Source: Lineus longissimus
Taxonomy: Eukaryota > Nemertea > Pilidiophora > Heteronemertea > Lineidae
Assembly (NCBI RefSeq): GCF_910592395.1
Contig: NC_088312.1
Coordinates: 4,650,001 to 4,714,000, forward strand
Direction of reading: 5' to 3'
DNA: 64,000 nt
The position numbers were made by a program, and so were the translations under genes. Shown one piece after another: positions 39,185-49,887 of this stretch; the first letter of the stretch is position 1, and the number at the start of each line of letters is the position of its first letter. The notes beneath the pieces are model-generated. The model was given only the letters and a program-made list of their open reading frames with translations. It ran no database searches and had not been told where the DNA came from.

Positions 39185-39675
39185 CACATCTCCGGATGGA
39201 CTAACCAGTCTATATAAATTATGTTTCTTCCGCTCAATCCTCCTCCGAAGCATCATCTCTGCCCAAGAAGGAGTCCAGTCTATGCATCCCGAAAAAGAAG
39301 TCGTCCAATCTATCCACAACCACGGGCATGTAATAGCCCCTTTCCAAAAAAGGAGTGCCGACAATCTGTCATGATTCTTGACAAACACTGATTGCAGTCT
39401 ACCACCCGTTCCAAAGAAGACCCGTCTTCAAGTTGATATCTATCTATCTATATATATCTTACTGATGCTGACGAGTCAGTCTATTCATCCTTTCCAATGC
39501 CATCGTCTAGCTGTCACATCTTGACACACAAGGCTGCTCAGATTGCGATGTCCAACTAAAGAGTGGGAATAAGACTCGGGGTAAGATCGCAGGGATGCGC
39601 GTGACACGAAGAAGACCATTATTTTTAAACAAAGCTATTTATTTTATTGTTGCCATAATTTTTTTATTGAAACAA

Positions 39676-39830
39676 TGGTTTGACAGGACCTCAGCTGGCG
39701 CCATCTGAGCTAAAAAAAGTGGAACTACGCGATTACTTAAGATTAAAATTACCCTGTCTTGGGGTGGAAATGTTCCCCTTTTTTAGGGGGGGGGACGGGG
39801 GACGAGTTATTCCATGAACCCCAAACATGG
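39676..39830. repeat. Dispersed repeat, copy A
   Basis: Shares with 40,363-40,470 the ordered words 'ctgagcta', 'tggaacta', 'ttaaaatta/aaaaattatc', 'ttttagggcgggggacga' (with variants) and 'gaaccccaaac'. Same orientation, diverged. Family unknown. Confidence 0.5.
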
Positions 39831-40362
39831 TACTGACGACCGGTACATTTGACACAATACGGGGCCGTGTTAATATACTGCCTGTGAGAGAATATCTTGA
39901 AAAAGATCGCGTTCCTATTGCAAAATCGACCGAAATTCTGTTAGTTGATATCATTTAAAATCAAGCCCAAAATGTCTACTATAATTGCCATCTTGTCATC
40001 CAGCTTGAAGCTTGGTACGACCATAATTAGTCAGTTTAATTATTCGGCAATTTTGTGTAGCTGACTCAGCAATTAATGAGGTAATCCCTGTCTATCAATT
40101 AACAAACAAGCATTTACGAAAAAGATCTCAGATTTACCATGCTCACCCATGCCGATCCATCGTCATTGTGCGTATATACATAAGGAGACTTTAAGACTCG
40201 ATATTCACCGCCGATAAGTCGGCATGGTAGCAGTGCACGAAATGTCAAATTCAAGATATGGAACACAGGAATACGTGAAATGACTGCAAACTAATACTGA
40301 TGCCAGTAACTCAACTATTATGATAAAACATTCGTCAAAGTTGTCGTCACTGTCATGTGCCT

Positions 40363-40470
40363 CCACCTGAGCTAAGAAATTGGAACTATACTTTGAATAA
40401 AATAAAAAATTATCACCCGTTTTTAGGGCGGGGGACGATTTACAGCTGGAACCCCAAACCAGCTACCGCA
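40363..40470. repeat. Dispersed repeat, copy B
   Basis: Direct, diverged repeat of the sequence at 39,676-39,830, about 0.65 kb downstream. No coding capacity. Confidence 0.5.
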
Positions 40471-40677
40471 GTTCCGTCATTCATCATGTCTAAGCAAGTA
40501 TGAACCTGGTTTAATCATGCGGCTTATCTTGCTATACATATGCAGTCAAGTTGCTTATATACCACCCAAAATCGGCCCGCATTGCTCCCATGGGTACGTC
40601 GTCTGTTCGTTTCTTGTAGTACCGATGGTCCACGGCAGGGGAGCTACAGGAAGGGAATGGACCAGAACCTGGTGGTA

Positions 40678-41108
40678 TGTACACAACAGGGGAGCTAGGG
40701 AGGAAGGACTTTCGTTTAGACTGACCAGAACCTGGTATAACTGTCCTAAATGTCTGGTCCAGAGTAGTTTCTTTATGTAATTAAGGGTGACCTTGATCTC
40801 CTGCTCTCCTCAGTCAGATGGACAGCTACACAAAACTAGAATCCTGGAGAAAAGACAACCTGGATCATGTCACATCTAGTCGGGACAAGGTACAGATTAC
40901 ATGGCACTTCAATCTTGTAGAGACATGTTACACCCTGTAATGGAACACGACAGACTCTGTCGTGGGATGGCACATCCAGGGAAGACCTGTCAGACCCTAA
41001 AGAAATAAATAAGAAAGGTTGTCTTTTCTCCAGGATTCTACTTTTGTTATACCAGGTTCTGGTCAGTTTAAACGAAAGTCCTTCCTCCCTAGCTCCCCTG
41101 TTGTGTAT
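40678..41108. mobile_element. Large foldback element, about 430 bp
   Basis: The outer left arm (40,678-40,740, containing 'aacaggggagctaggga') returns as its reverse complement at about 41,045-41,108 with one or two changes. An inner pair also matches: 'agaatcctggagaaaagac' near 40,840 and its complement near 41,018-41,038. In the left arm the two parts are separated by about 96 bp; in the right arm they are almost adjacent, so one arm gained or lost sequence. Non-coding. Confidence 0.75.
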
Positions 41109-41753
41109 CTGAGGGTGGATGCAGGATTTGAATACCCCCCCCCCCTCCCAGCTCAGCTAATTACAGCTATTAGCGGAGGATAAAAATATGACATGCAAAT
41201 AAGAACGAAAGGTTTGAAATGCGAAATGAATTCATCGTCTGCGGCTATAGTTGGAACTGAGGTGGCAGGTCTTCAGTTTTCACTCCAGTGACTGGGAGTA
41301 TGAATTACACGACCAGGTTTTGATTTATAGATGGCAGATAAGAACTTGTATTGAAAGGAAAGTCGTGTAATATTTACAAGTATGACTAGTGTTTATGACA
41401 CTTGTATCTTAATATCTCCTATTAATTGCCGATAAAATATGTCGGCAGTTTAAGATGACATCAGCACTAAGCATGCTATAAGTTTTTATGCCTGCCCACT
41501 CCAGGTACCTCCAGTGCTCCTCATGCCTAGTCTATATTTTGGTCGTGAACTGCATTTAACAGGAGAGGTCGTTCCCCGGCGAACTCGGCCCGGCCCTTCT
41601 GAAATCAGCAGAAAAACCTTCAATTTTCTCCTGTATCGCCCAAATGAATTATCTTCAAATTTACAGGAAAGATAGACTATATTATACCAACTAAACGAGT
41701 GCAACTGATATTTACATATAACATTTAAACCAAAAAAACCAAAATGTATAACC

Positions 41754-41835
41754 CAGGCCGAGTTGGTTTTTTACCCAGGCCGAGTTGGTCCTGGCCGAGG
41801 CCGAGTTGGCGTTAGGCCGAGATGGCCCTGCACCG
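41754..41835 (+). repeat. Short GGCCGAGTTGG repeat cluster
   Basis: The word 'ggccgagttgg' or a one-base variant occurs about four times in 80 bp. Its function is unknown; it may be part of a decayed element. Confidence 0.5.
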
Positions 41836-42507
41836 AACACAGGACCTTCGACGATCCTATCCAACCGAAATGCCGAAGACTATTCTGGGTCTTCACGGTG
41901 ACAGTGGAATTATTTTCTTCAGTATATATTTCACAACAAAATTGCACGTGTGAAATTTTTTCTGCTTGTTTTCATCAAATTTACCTTTGATTTATCCAAC
42001 AAATCATCACGAAGTGTCATTCTCAATAAATGTAAGAGGCAACTGAACGTTAACACGAGTTTGGATACCATTTGAGTGTATGATTTAGGAACTACTGGAC
42101 TGAACAACTGAAGTTGATCTCGTCTTAGTATTAGATGGCTGTGTATAACCTGTCCGATAATAGAAATAGTGTCTCATTTTCTTTCCTTCAAAGGCCAGAT
42201 GGCAGTCTCGCAATCAATGCAAATGTAGCATTCACACATTTTCAAATTACTCACTTTTATATTCTTGAATAAAAGATAATATCCTTTGTTACACTTTGAA
42301 GAGTTTGACGTTTTTTATGTTTTGTTCTCGTCAAATGTCGTCTTCGACTTTTTTCGACTTCTTTTCTTGTGTGATCAACTAAGACGCCTTCAGTTCAATC
42401 TTGACCGTCCTACAAAGCCTACCCTATGAGTCATTAGGCTGTATCTCATATAGCATTAGACTAATTAGTAAAGTTCTTATCTTATGTAATTTTATATTAC
42501 AGACGCC

Positions 42508-45500
42508 ATGAATTATGTTCCATGTGTAGCCTGGGTGAGGAAGGGCATTGCCAAGCCAGTTCCAGACAAAGTTGAGTTGTCGCCTGAAGAGCTGAAGGCA
42601 TTGATTGAAAGTACCAAGGAAGAACTTGGGTGGGTAGCTAGGTTGCCAAATTTCCCAACCAGTTGGCCATTTGCTTGGTGAAATCCTCTAATTACCTGTA
42701 TTATGTTAAGCCCTTCATACCTAATTCATAATGCTCCACTGATTTAATCATTTCCTTGTTACCATTTGCAGTGACCTCAGTCTGAATGAAGAGATTGACT
42801 CAGACTCCTCCTGTATCTCTGACAGGGAGGAACAAGCAGATGCAGATGCTGCCTCTGCTGAGACCGAGAAACAGGATGGAAAGAAAGGCAGAAAGAGGAA
42901 AAAGAAGAAACTGAAGGAGGAGATGAAGATAGAGAAATCTGAGGATGATGAAGATGACGATGTCATGAAGGAGTATAATATGGATGATTATGACAAAGAT
43001 GATGAGGAGGGGACGTCATTTGATGGTATTGGCGGCCTGACTTACTATTCTAGTAATACTGAGGACCCTTACATTACATTTAAAGAAGAGGTGAGAGGTG
43101 CAGTTATGCTGTTCTTTTTCCCAATTCAGTATGACTTTTCTTTTCAAATCCAGCTGGACTTCTGTGATAAGTTTTGAGAGGAAAATCAAGTGTCGGCTTC
43201 TAATGAAGGTTTGAATATAGCTGCAAGAACTTCTCAAACTTTGAATCAGGAGGGAAAAGTTTGGTGACAGAACTGTCAGTAAGTCATCCAGTTTAGCTAG
43301 AAATATCTGATTCCTCTCTTTCTCATTCATTTCAGGGTGATAGCGATGATGAAGAGTTTAAGATTGGACCTCAAGACAACTTGTTGGTCTGTGGGCGTGT
43401 CAAGAAAGATCACAGTAATATGGATGTTTTTAGTAAGTTGCCACCATTAGATGGGTTTAATTTCCTCATCACGAGAATAAATTTGGTATTGTGTAAATTT
43501 TATTGATGTATCAATTTTCAATCTCAATTTCAGTTTATAATGAAAATGATGATGATTTCTTCATTCATCATGACCTGCTCCTCCCGGCATTTCCATTGGC
43601 CATGGAATGGTTGGACTTTGACCCCGGAGATGAAAACCCTGGCAATATGGTAGCTGTCTCTAGTATGGAACCTACAATAGGAATCTGGGATCTGGATATT
43701 GAAGATGCTGTGGAACCTGTTGTTGTATTGGGAGAGAAACCAAAGAAGAAGAAGACTAAGAAGGTAAAGTTGGCTAAAAGGCATTTATACCTCATCAGTT
43801 CCCTCCCTCCGCAAATAAAGCTGGCATGGTCTTTCACCTGGCTTACGTTTACATGGCCAACACATCGTGATTCAAAGGATGTGCATTGTCCATCTCAGAG
43901 TAACAGTTTACCACTCAGTGATTCTTATTTGCGTGAAAATAATAGAAATCGGCTTTCTTTCCTATTAGATGATTACGTAATGCTGTTCAAAACTAAATTT
44001 GACCCCTTTCAGAAAAAGTCCGAATCGGATGGCCACGGCCATACGGATGCGGTTCTAGATTTATCTTGGAACAAAAATGTGCGGAATGTGCTGGCTAGCT
44101 GTTCTGCTGATGGGACGGTTGCGTTGTGGGATCTCACGCAGGGAAAAGTGGTGAAGTCCATCGCTCATGATGAGAAGGTGCAGTCGATCGATTGGCATCC
44201 CTTTGAGGCACAGACACTAGTTTCAGGGTCATTTGATAAGTAAGAGTTAAGTCTATTTGGTTCTTATTTGATAAACTAAATACATATGTACGTTTAATTT
44301 CAGAGTACCTGGTGTTTACACAAGGTGTCAAGTCAGTGGAGTGTTACATTTTGTTCTTGTTGTACAACTGTTAGCTTTGCCCACTCCAAGGAGAGTCTTG
44401 GCTCTGTCATACTATCAGTTGTTAGCTTCTACCATAGGCTATGAACTTGACTGGTTACCAGTATTGCTAGCATGATTGGTTGCATTACCTGTGTTTTTGA
44501 GGAATTGATTATATTTTAGATTGAAATGCACACCTTATTGAGTGACGAAACATTTATATTTATTTCAGAACTGTGCGACTGTTTGATTGTAGAAGTTCAG
44601 ATAAGGATTGTAAGAAGTGGACGATAGCTGGTGAAGTGGAGCGTGTTGTTTGGAACTGGTCTTCTCCATTCCATTTACTGGTAAGTGTAGTGTACATGTC
44701 ATGTAGAAAGACATGTGCCAACTCAGCATTTCCCAAACTCATGTGGAGGTTATACAGGCAACAGATGTTATAGCAGTGTCTGTCATATTTTCAGGCCAGT
44801 TCAGACCAAGGCTTTGTCTACCTTCTCGACGTACGTACAGACAAGACTGTGTTCACCCTCAGTGCCCACACAGGAGCTGTGACTGGACTTTGTCTCAGTA
44901 GTCAAGTGCCAAATCTCCTGGTCACAGGATCTGCAGACAAGTTGGTGAAAGTCTGGGATATACAAGACAATAAACCAGAGATGGTCATGGAGAAGAATTT
45001 CAAATTAGTGAGTACGGTTTTCAAAGTCCATATTTTATATGTACTAGTACAGTACATTGTACATTAAATTTTGTTTTCAAACCAAATATCTGACACCAAC
45101 TACCAGAGAAGGTATGGTTGGTTGCTAGAATCTGCCATTATGGTTTCAATAAATAGCTGGAAGTGGTTGTATCCCTTCGATCATGTTGATGTAATGAAAA
45201 GTTAATTCATAATTTTGCAGGAGTCTGGCCTATCTGTGCACAACCCTTTGATGTTCTTGTATTTCAGGGTGGTATCCAGTGTATTTCTTGTTGTCCTGAT
45301 GCTCCATATGCATTTGCTGCTGGCTGTGAAAAAGATGTCAAAGTTTGGGATATTAGAGAAAATAAAGCAGGTAAGTTCCTTTCTCACAAAAAGGTCCGGA
45401 TAAGATTTTGCTGAGCAATATTCATCGGGATTGGGGGCAGTAATGTTAGGCCTTCCATGCCAAGAGGGAGGTCCAAGTCCCATGTAGAAGTCTGGTGTTA

Positions 45501-45888
45501 GTATTGAACATTCATATCTTGGAACATTCTTAGAACTACATGTACAAACTCTACTACCCAATGGAGAATATAGGGACAGTGTTGCATTGTACCTTTGACT
45601 GTTTATAGGGGATGAGTGACCAATGACATGTGTCTGTATCAGGTTGGCTTTGTCTCTATTTCAGTTACAGAGCATTTCAAGAAGAGGGCAGCAGTTGGTG
45701 CTAAATGTGATGCAACAAAGACTGAAACAGATTCAGCTTCGGCAGTTGAGGCAATGGACTCTCTTAGTGTAAAGGATGATAACAGTGAAACTAAAGCTGG
45801 GAATTCTAAGCCTAACTCGGCATCGAGTTCTTATCAATCAAAGAAGAAGAAAAATAAGAAGAAGAAACTGAAATCAGGAAAATGGTGA
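42508..45888 (+). CDS. PWP1: Periodic tryptophan protein 1 homolog (WD-repeat, ribosome biogenesis)
   Basis: Coding exons: 42508-42629, 42772-43090, 43336-43432, 43534-43763, 44013-44239, 44569-44680, 44795-45007, 45268-45370, 45665-45888. All are GT..AG and in phase, giving 548 residues (human PWP1 is about 500). The N terminus ([20 protein letters not shown]) matches the family start, followed by an acidic and Lys-rich region, the DNLLVCGR block, and WD-type repeats with the signature [20 protein letters not shown] and [11 protein letters not shown]-type blades (about residues 180-475). The C-terminal tail is Lys-rich ([15 protein letters not shown]) and probably nucleolar-targeting. In other animals PWP1 acts in the nucleolus in rRNA transcription and ribosome biogenesis. 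An acceptor-like ttacag just before the ATG suggests an upstream untranslated exon. Converges with the zinc-finger gene downstream. Confidence 0.93.
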
Positions 45889-46830
45889 AAATAGAGGACT
45901 TTAGACCATCTTAAAAATGTGTAGGATTGAGTTTCTCGAACTGGGTAATGGACAGCCATTATATTTTGACAAAGGGAACCCCGATATGGATGAGAAAAAA
46001 TCCATTGAACTTAATTATGTTATTGATGTCATCAGAAATAAACAGTTGTTTACTACTGATGAAAAGTATGTAAATAAATATTTTATAAACTCAATATTTT
46101 CTTGTTCTCTTTCATTTTGATAAAATGATATGAACCTTGCAAGTGAGAAGTGTCAGTTGCTACTGATGAATGATTGGCGCCTTCCCCGTATGTTGGTCAC
46201 TCCAGCCAATTTATGACCTTTGTGTGCCAGTCCTGAAGTCTTCCTCCAAAAGAGAAAAGTCATTGGAGGGGAGACGAACACTGCCTATAAATTGATGTGG
46301 ATGAAGACACCTATACGATGTAAAAGGATTGCCTGATGAAAAAAATACCAGCATTTTGGACTAATTCAAGACACAACTGCAGCATCTGTGAATACAGGTG
46401 TCGCAGTAAGTTCCATCAATTCTGATTCGGCCATTCTGCGCAAGGCTGTCCAGTTTGGTAGGACCAGGTGCACTTCAGGAATATTTTTCGTATTCAAAGG
46501 ATTTTGGCATTATGGCTGATGGAAGTCATTGAACTTCGGATTTTACCCTGTTGGCTGTACATGTGTTGCAGATTATGTCTCGCATAAAGACTGGTTGTGA
46601 CTGTACATATTCAATGATGCTGGGTGTTCATTCATCAGATGTACAGGAGAGCAGATCTTGGATACTACATTCACCATCTCTGTAAAGTAGAGCCAATCAT
46701 TGTGTCTTGCATAAAGACTGCTTTTGACTACACATTCAGTGACGTTGGATGGAGGTACTATAACCTTGTTCATCTGACATGCAGGGGAGCAGATCTTGGA
46801 TGCTAAATAAAGTAACAACATGACGTTCTC
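45889..46830 (+). other. PWP1 3' UTR (probable)
   Basis: Non-coding sequence after the PWP1 stop. AATAAA-like words occur near 46,074 and at 46,806-46,811. A diverged tandem duplication lies at about 46,565-46,805: 'gcataaagactg' and 'gagcagatcttggat' each occur twice, about 130 bp apart. Confidence 0.5.
46806..46811 (+). terminator. Candidate PWP1 polyadenylation signal
   Basis: AATAAA on the plus strand, about 0.9 kb after the PWP1 stop codon. An earlier AATAAA near 46,074 is an alternative. Confidence 0.45.
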
Positions 46831-46847
46831 CTTTAAAATCTGCACCA

Positions 46848-46853
46848 TTTATT
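46848..46853 (-). terminator. Candidate polyadenylation signal of the convergent zinc-finger gene
   Basis: AATAAA on the minus strand, only about 40 bp from the plus-strand PWP1 signal. If used, the zinc-finger gene would have a 3' UTR of about 3 kb and the two transcripts would end almost on each other. Confidence 0.3.
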
Positions 46854-49676
46854 TGTAAATTCTTTAAAATTGAGATTCAATAAGACAACAAGAAAATATC
46901 TAAGGGTTGATAATAATGCCAGCACCACTCTCTGGTCGAGAGAATGTTTGAAAAGAGGACTACATGCACATGCATACAAACTGGCTATCAAAAACAAGAC
47001 AAACGGTAAACAGACTCTCAATACATGTACTTAAAACCAACTTATGTACTGTACATGTACATTGTTTGAACTGATTGTTTGAGAAATCATTGTACGTAGC
47101 AAGGTCAAATAAACGACATTGTATGTAGGAAAATTTAGCACAATTCAGCAATTTTTTACACAAGGTGTAATTATTAGAAACCAATAATTGTTTCTTGTAT
47201 TTTTGGTTTAGAACAAACTTGTCAGCCTGAATGATGGTTACATGTTAAAAGGAGTACATGTAACGTGTAAATGCAAGGTGACTAGAAGAATTTGTTTTTT
47301 AACAAGATCAAAACACATCAGCAAATCAAAAACACCCATATGCACTGGTTTCTTCAGAGAGGTGAAACAAGAACCCCCCCCCCCCCCCCCCCCCCACATC
47401 ATTCTTCAGATTGGTGAAATCAAAAACCTTTCCAAACATTTCTAAGAATACAAATTAGCACAGAATTGCACTTGGAGACCACTGAGACTAAATGCACATG
47501 ACTGACACGCTAACTCAATTTTCAATACTACGTCAGCTCAACTAGATCTAAACCAGCATGCAGTAACAATATGTAACTCACAGTACTATTATGTACAACA
47601 GATCATTCATGAAGATGCAAACCATCTAGGTTCGTTTTAATGACTTGACGGGGGACTATAGGCAGGAGCAGAAGGGCTTATCTCCAGGTGACTAATATAC
47701 ACAGCAAGGGCCATGGGTCATGTCAAATTCAGCACTAAATATATTCCTCGTACAAGCGTGAATCATTTCGGCATACTGTGAGATGTGAGAGGCCCCTATT
47801 GGCGACTTCGTGTAACTTTATCTTGCCTGCCTAGCTGCTGCCTATATAGTCCCTTTAAGTTTCCATCTTGAAGTTGCAAGGGTAAAATTCACACAATTTT
47901 GTGGTGCTCCGAGCAGATCAACTTACCCAGTCTATTTTGAGCAAGGGTAAGGATACATTTAACAACATGCAGCACCCATTAAAATATATATAGACATATG
48001 AAACTGAGAACAAGTTTGATTATCGCTGTCAAAGAAATTGCCAGGTTGAACGTTTCAATGCAAACAGCGTCCATTTTTGTCATATATTTTCCCATGACTC
48101 TTGTGTACATGTGAGCCTCTCGTTGGTCCCATCAAATTCACGAAATAGCCAAGCTACATGTGTGAGGACATTTTGCAAGGTTGCAAAATGGTGTCATGTA
48201 TGAATGGGCAACCAAAAACAGTGACACCCGAGTCCATTCAGCTAGTGATCCTCTAGCCAGCCATTTTACTGTATGCCATGATTCTGAAAGGCAAATGGGC
48301 ATGTTATATTGTTCAACACTTGTGACAAGGAGTACGTATAGTTATCGACTTTCAATTTCACACTTTAAATGGTCAATATCATGGAACACCGCAGCACTTT
48401 CATTGAAACCTTCATAATTACCACAACTGGATTACAATATTAAAGCACCAGAAACAGAACTACAATATAAAGATTATCGAACTATACTTTGATCATAAAT
48501 AACAATGAAACAATACTAAACTTAATCTTAAAATATCCAGAAGAAAAAAACTTAGAAAAAACTACAATATTATATTAATATTGCACAGCACATCCCTTTA
48601 CAACAGAAAACAGCACCAATGTTTTCACTCTACACAACAGTTGTTAAGACTCGATGGGAATTCACTTCATAGAAAAACATCTAACTTTGTACGGATACAT
48701 GATTCAACTAATGCACTAAAATATTTACCTACAATTCAACCAATAAAAACCTCACGACACACCTAGTCAGTGCAGTTGTTCCAAAGCAGAACCTTCTTTT
48801 AATGTTACAAGTAGATTGCACCGACCAATTATTTTGACTGACTACTACTACATGTAGGCTTAAAATGCCTTACTATATGGTCTTGATATTCATCCTCATC
48901 CAGTGGTGGGGAAAGGCTATTGAACTGCTAAATTAGATAAGTAACAGATGCAGTACTGCCAAGAATAGGACAACACACAAATTCAAGTCCAACTGTACGA
49001 CGAAGCCAATGTATCCAGTCAATTCCAGTTGTCAAAGGTGCAGTGTTGCAGAGAAAACGATAACACACAAAATTGTGTCCAATGGCACGACGACGCAAAT
49101 GAGCACCTGACTGCAAATTGAAAAATTATTTACCCTTTATGAGAACACAAAAAAGTTTTAAATGTGTCCACCGATCCTAGGCATGCGTACATTTTTGATC
49201 AGAACAATATTATAATGTACAGAGGAAAGAACAGAATGACTTTTTAACAAATCGATCCTGATTTACAATGGGGTAGTAGTATTATGCAGCATTCCACACT
49301 TGATCATAACCTTTGACTAAGAAAAAAAGAGCGATAGTGACTATGGAACAAATAGTCAAAGGTGTCCGACATGTACAGCTCCTAATTTTGAACATCTTCC
49401 CACCTATCGGATCAACCCTTATTCGACGATATCCTAAAACTTATTCGACTTAACCTTTCATGGAATCCTGAACTACTTCGTTTGCTTTCAATTGTGAGGT
49501 ATTTTTGAGATGTGGGTGTGTTCACCCAATTTTTTTTAGAAATCTAAATGGCTGTTCAGAGATACTGTTACCAAAAGTGCTTTTAGAATTCTGAATGAAC
49601 GACAACACACAAAGTCACTGTCTTGCAAGTATTTTCCTGAAGGCCAACAGGATTTTGTACTCTTCTGTTAGAACAG
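46854..49676 (-). other. Probable 3' UTR or flank of the zinc-finger gene
   Basis: AT-rich, with no supportable exon on either strand. It contains a 22-C homopolymer. The 3' end of the transcript is not fixed by the sequence. Confidence 0.4.
47374..47395 (+). repeat. Poly(C) tract, 22 C
   Basis: The longest homopolymer seen in the window; uninterrupted C on the plus strand. Confidence 0.9.
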
Positions 49677-49862
49677 AATAAGCATTAGGTAACAGCGGTA
49701 CCATGTGGGTCCAATAAGCATTAGGTAACAGCGGTACCATGTGGGTCCAATAAGCATTAGGTAACAGCGGTACCATGTGGGTCCAATAAGCATTAGGTAA
49801 CAGCGGTACCATGTAGGTCCAATAAGCATTATAGGTAACAGCGGTACCATGTAGGTCCAATA
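49677..49862. repeat. 36-bp tandem repeat, five copies
   Basis: The unit 'aataagcattaggtaacagc' plus 16 more bases is repeated four times exactly or nearly so at 36-bp spacing, then once with a 2-bp insertion. It ends just before the zinc-finger stop codon at 49,888. Because 36 is divisible by three, all frames stay open and give artefactual repetitive open frames on the minus strand. Near-identity of units indicates recent expansion. Confidence 0.95.
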
Positions 49863-49887
49863 ACCAGGAAGATATTCAGAATATACT

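Larger units (their letters stand above)
38300..42480. other. Intergenic region between TEAD and PWP1 promoters
   Basis: The two genes are divergent. No exon is supported here. It holds two long foldback elements, a pair of dispersed direct repeats and a short GGCCGAGTTGG array, listed separately. The PWP1 5' UTR and promoter must lie near its right end. Confidence 0.45.

Noticed and set aside
43503-44243. 246-codon open frame inside PWP1
   Set aside because: It reads through the intron between 43,764 and 44,012; the family-like protein appears only when that intron is removed.
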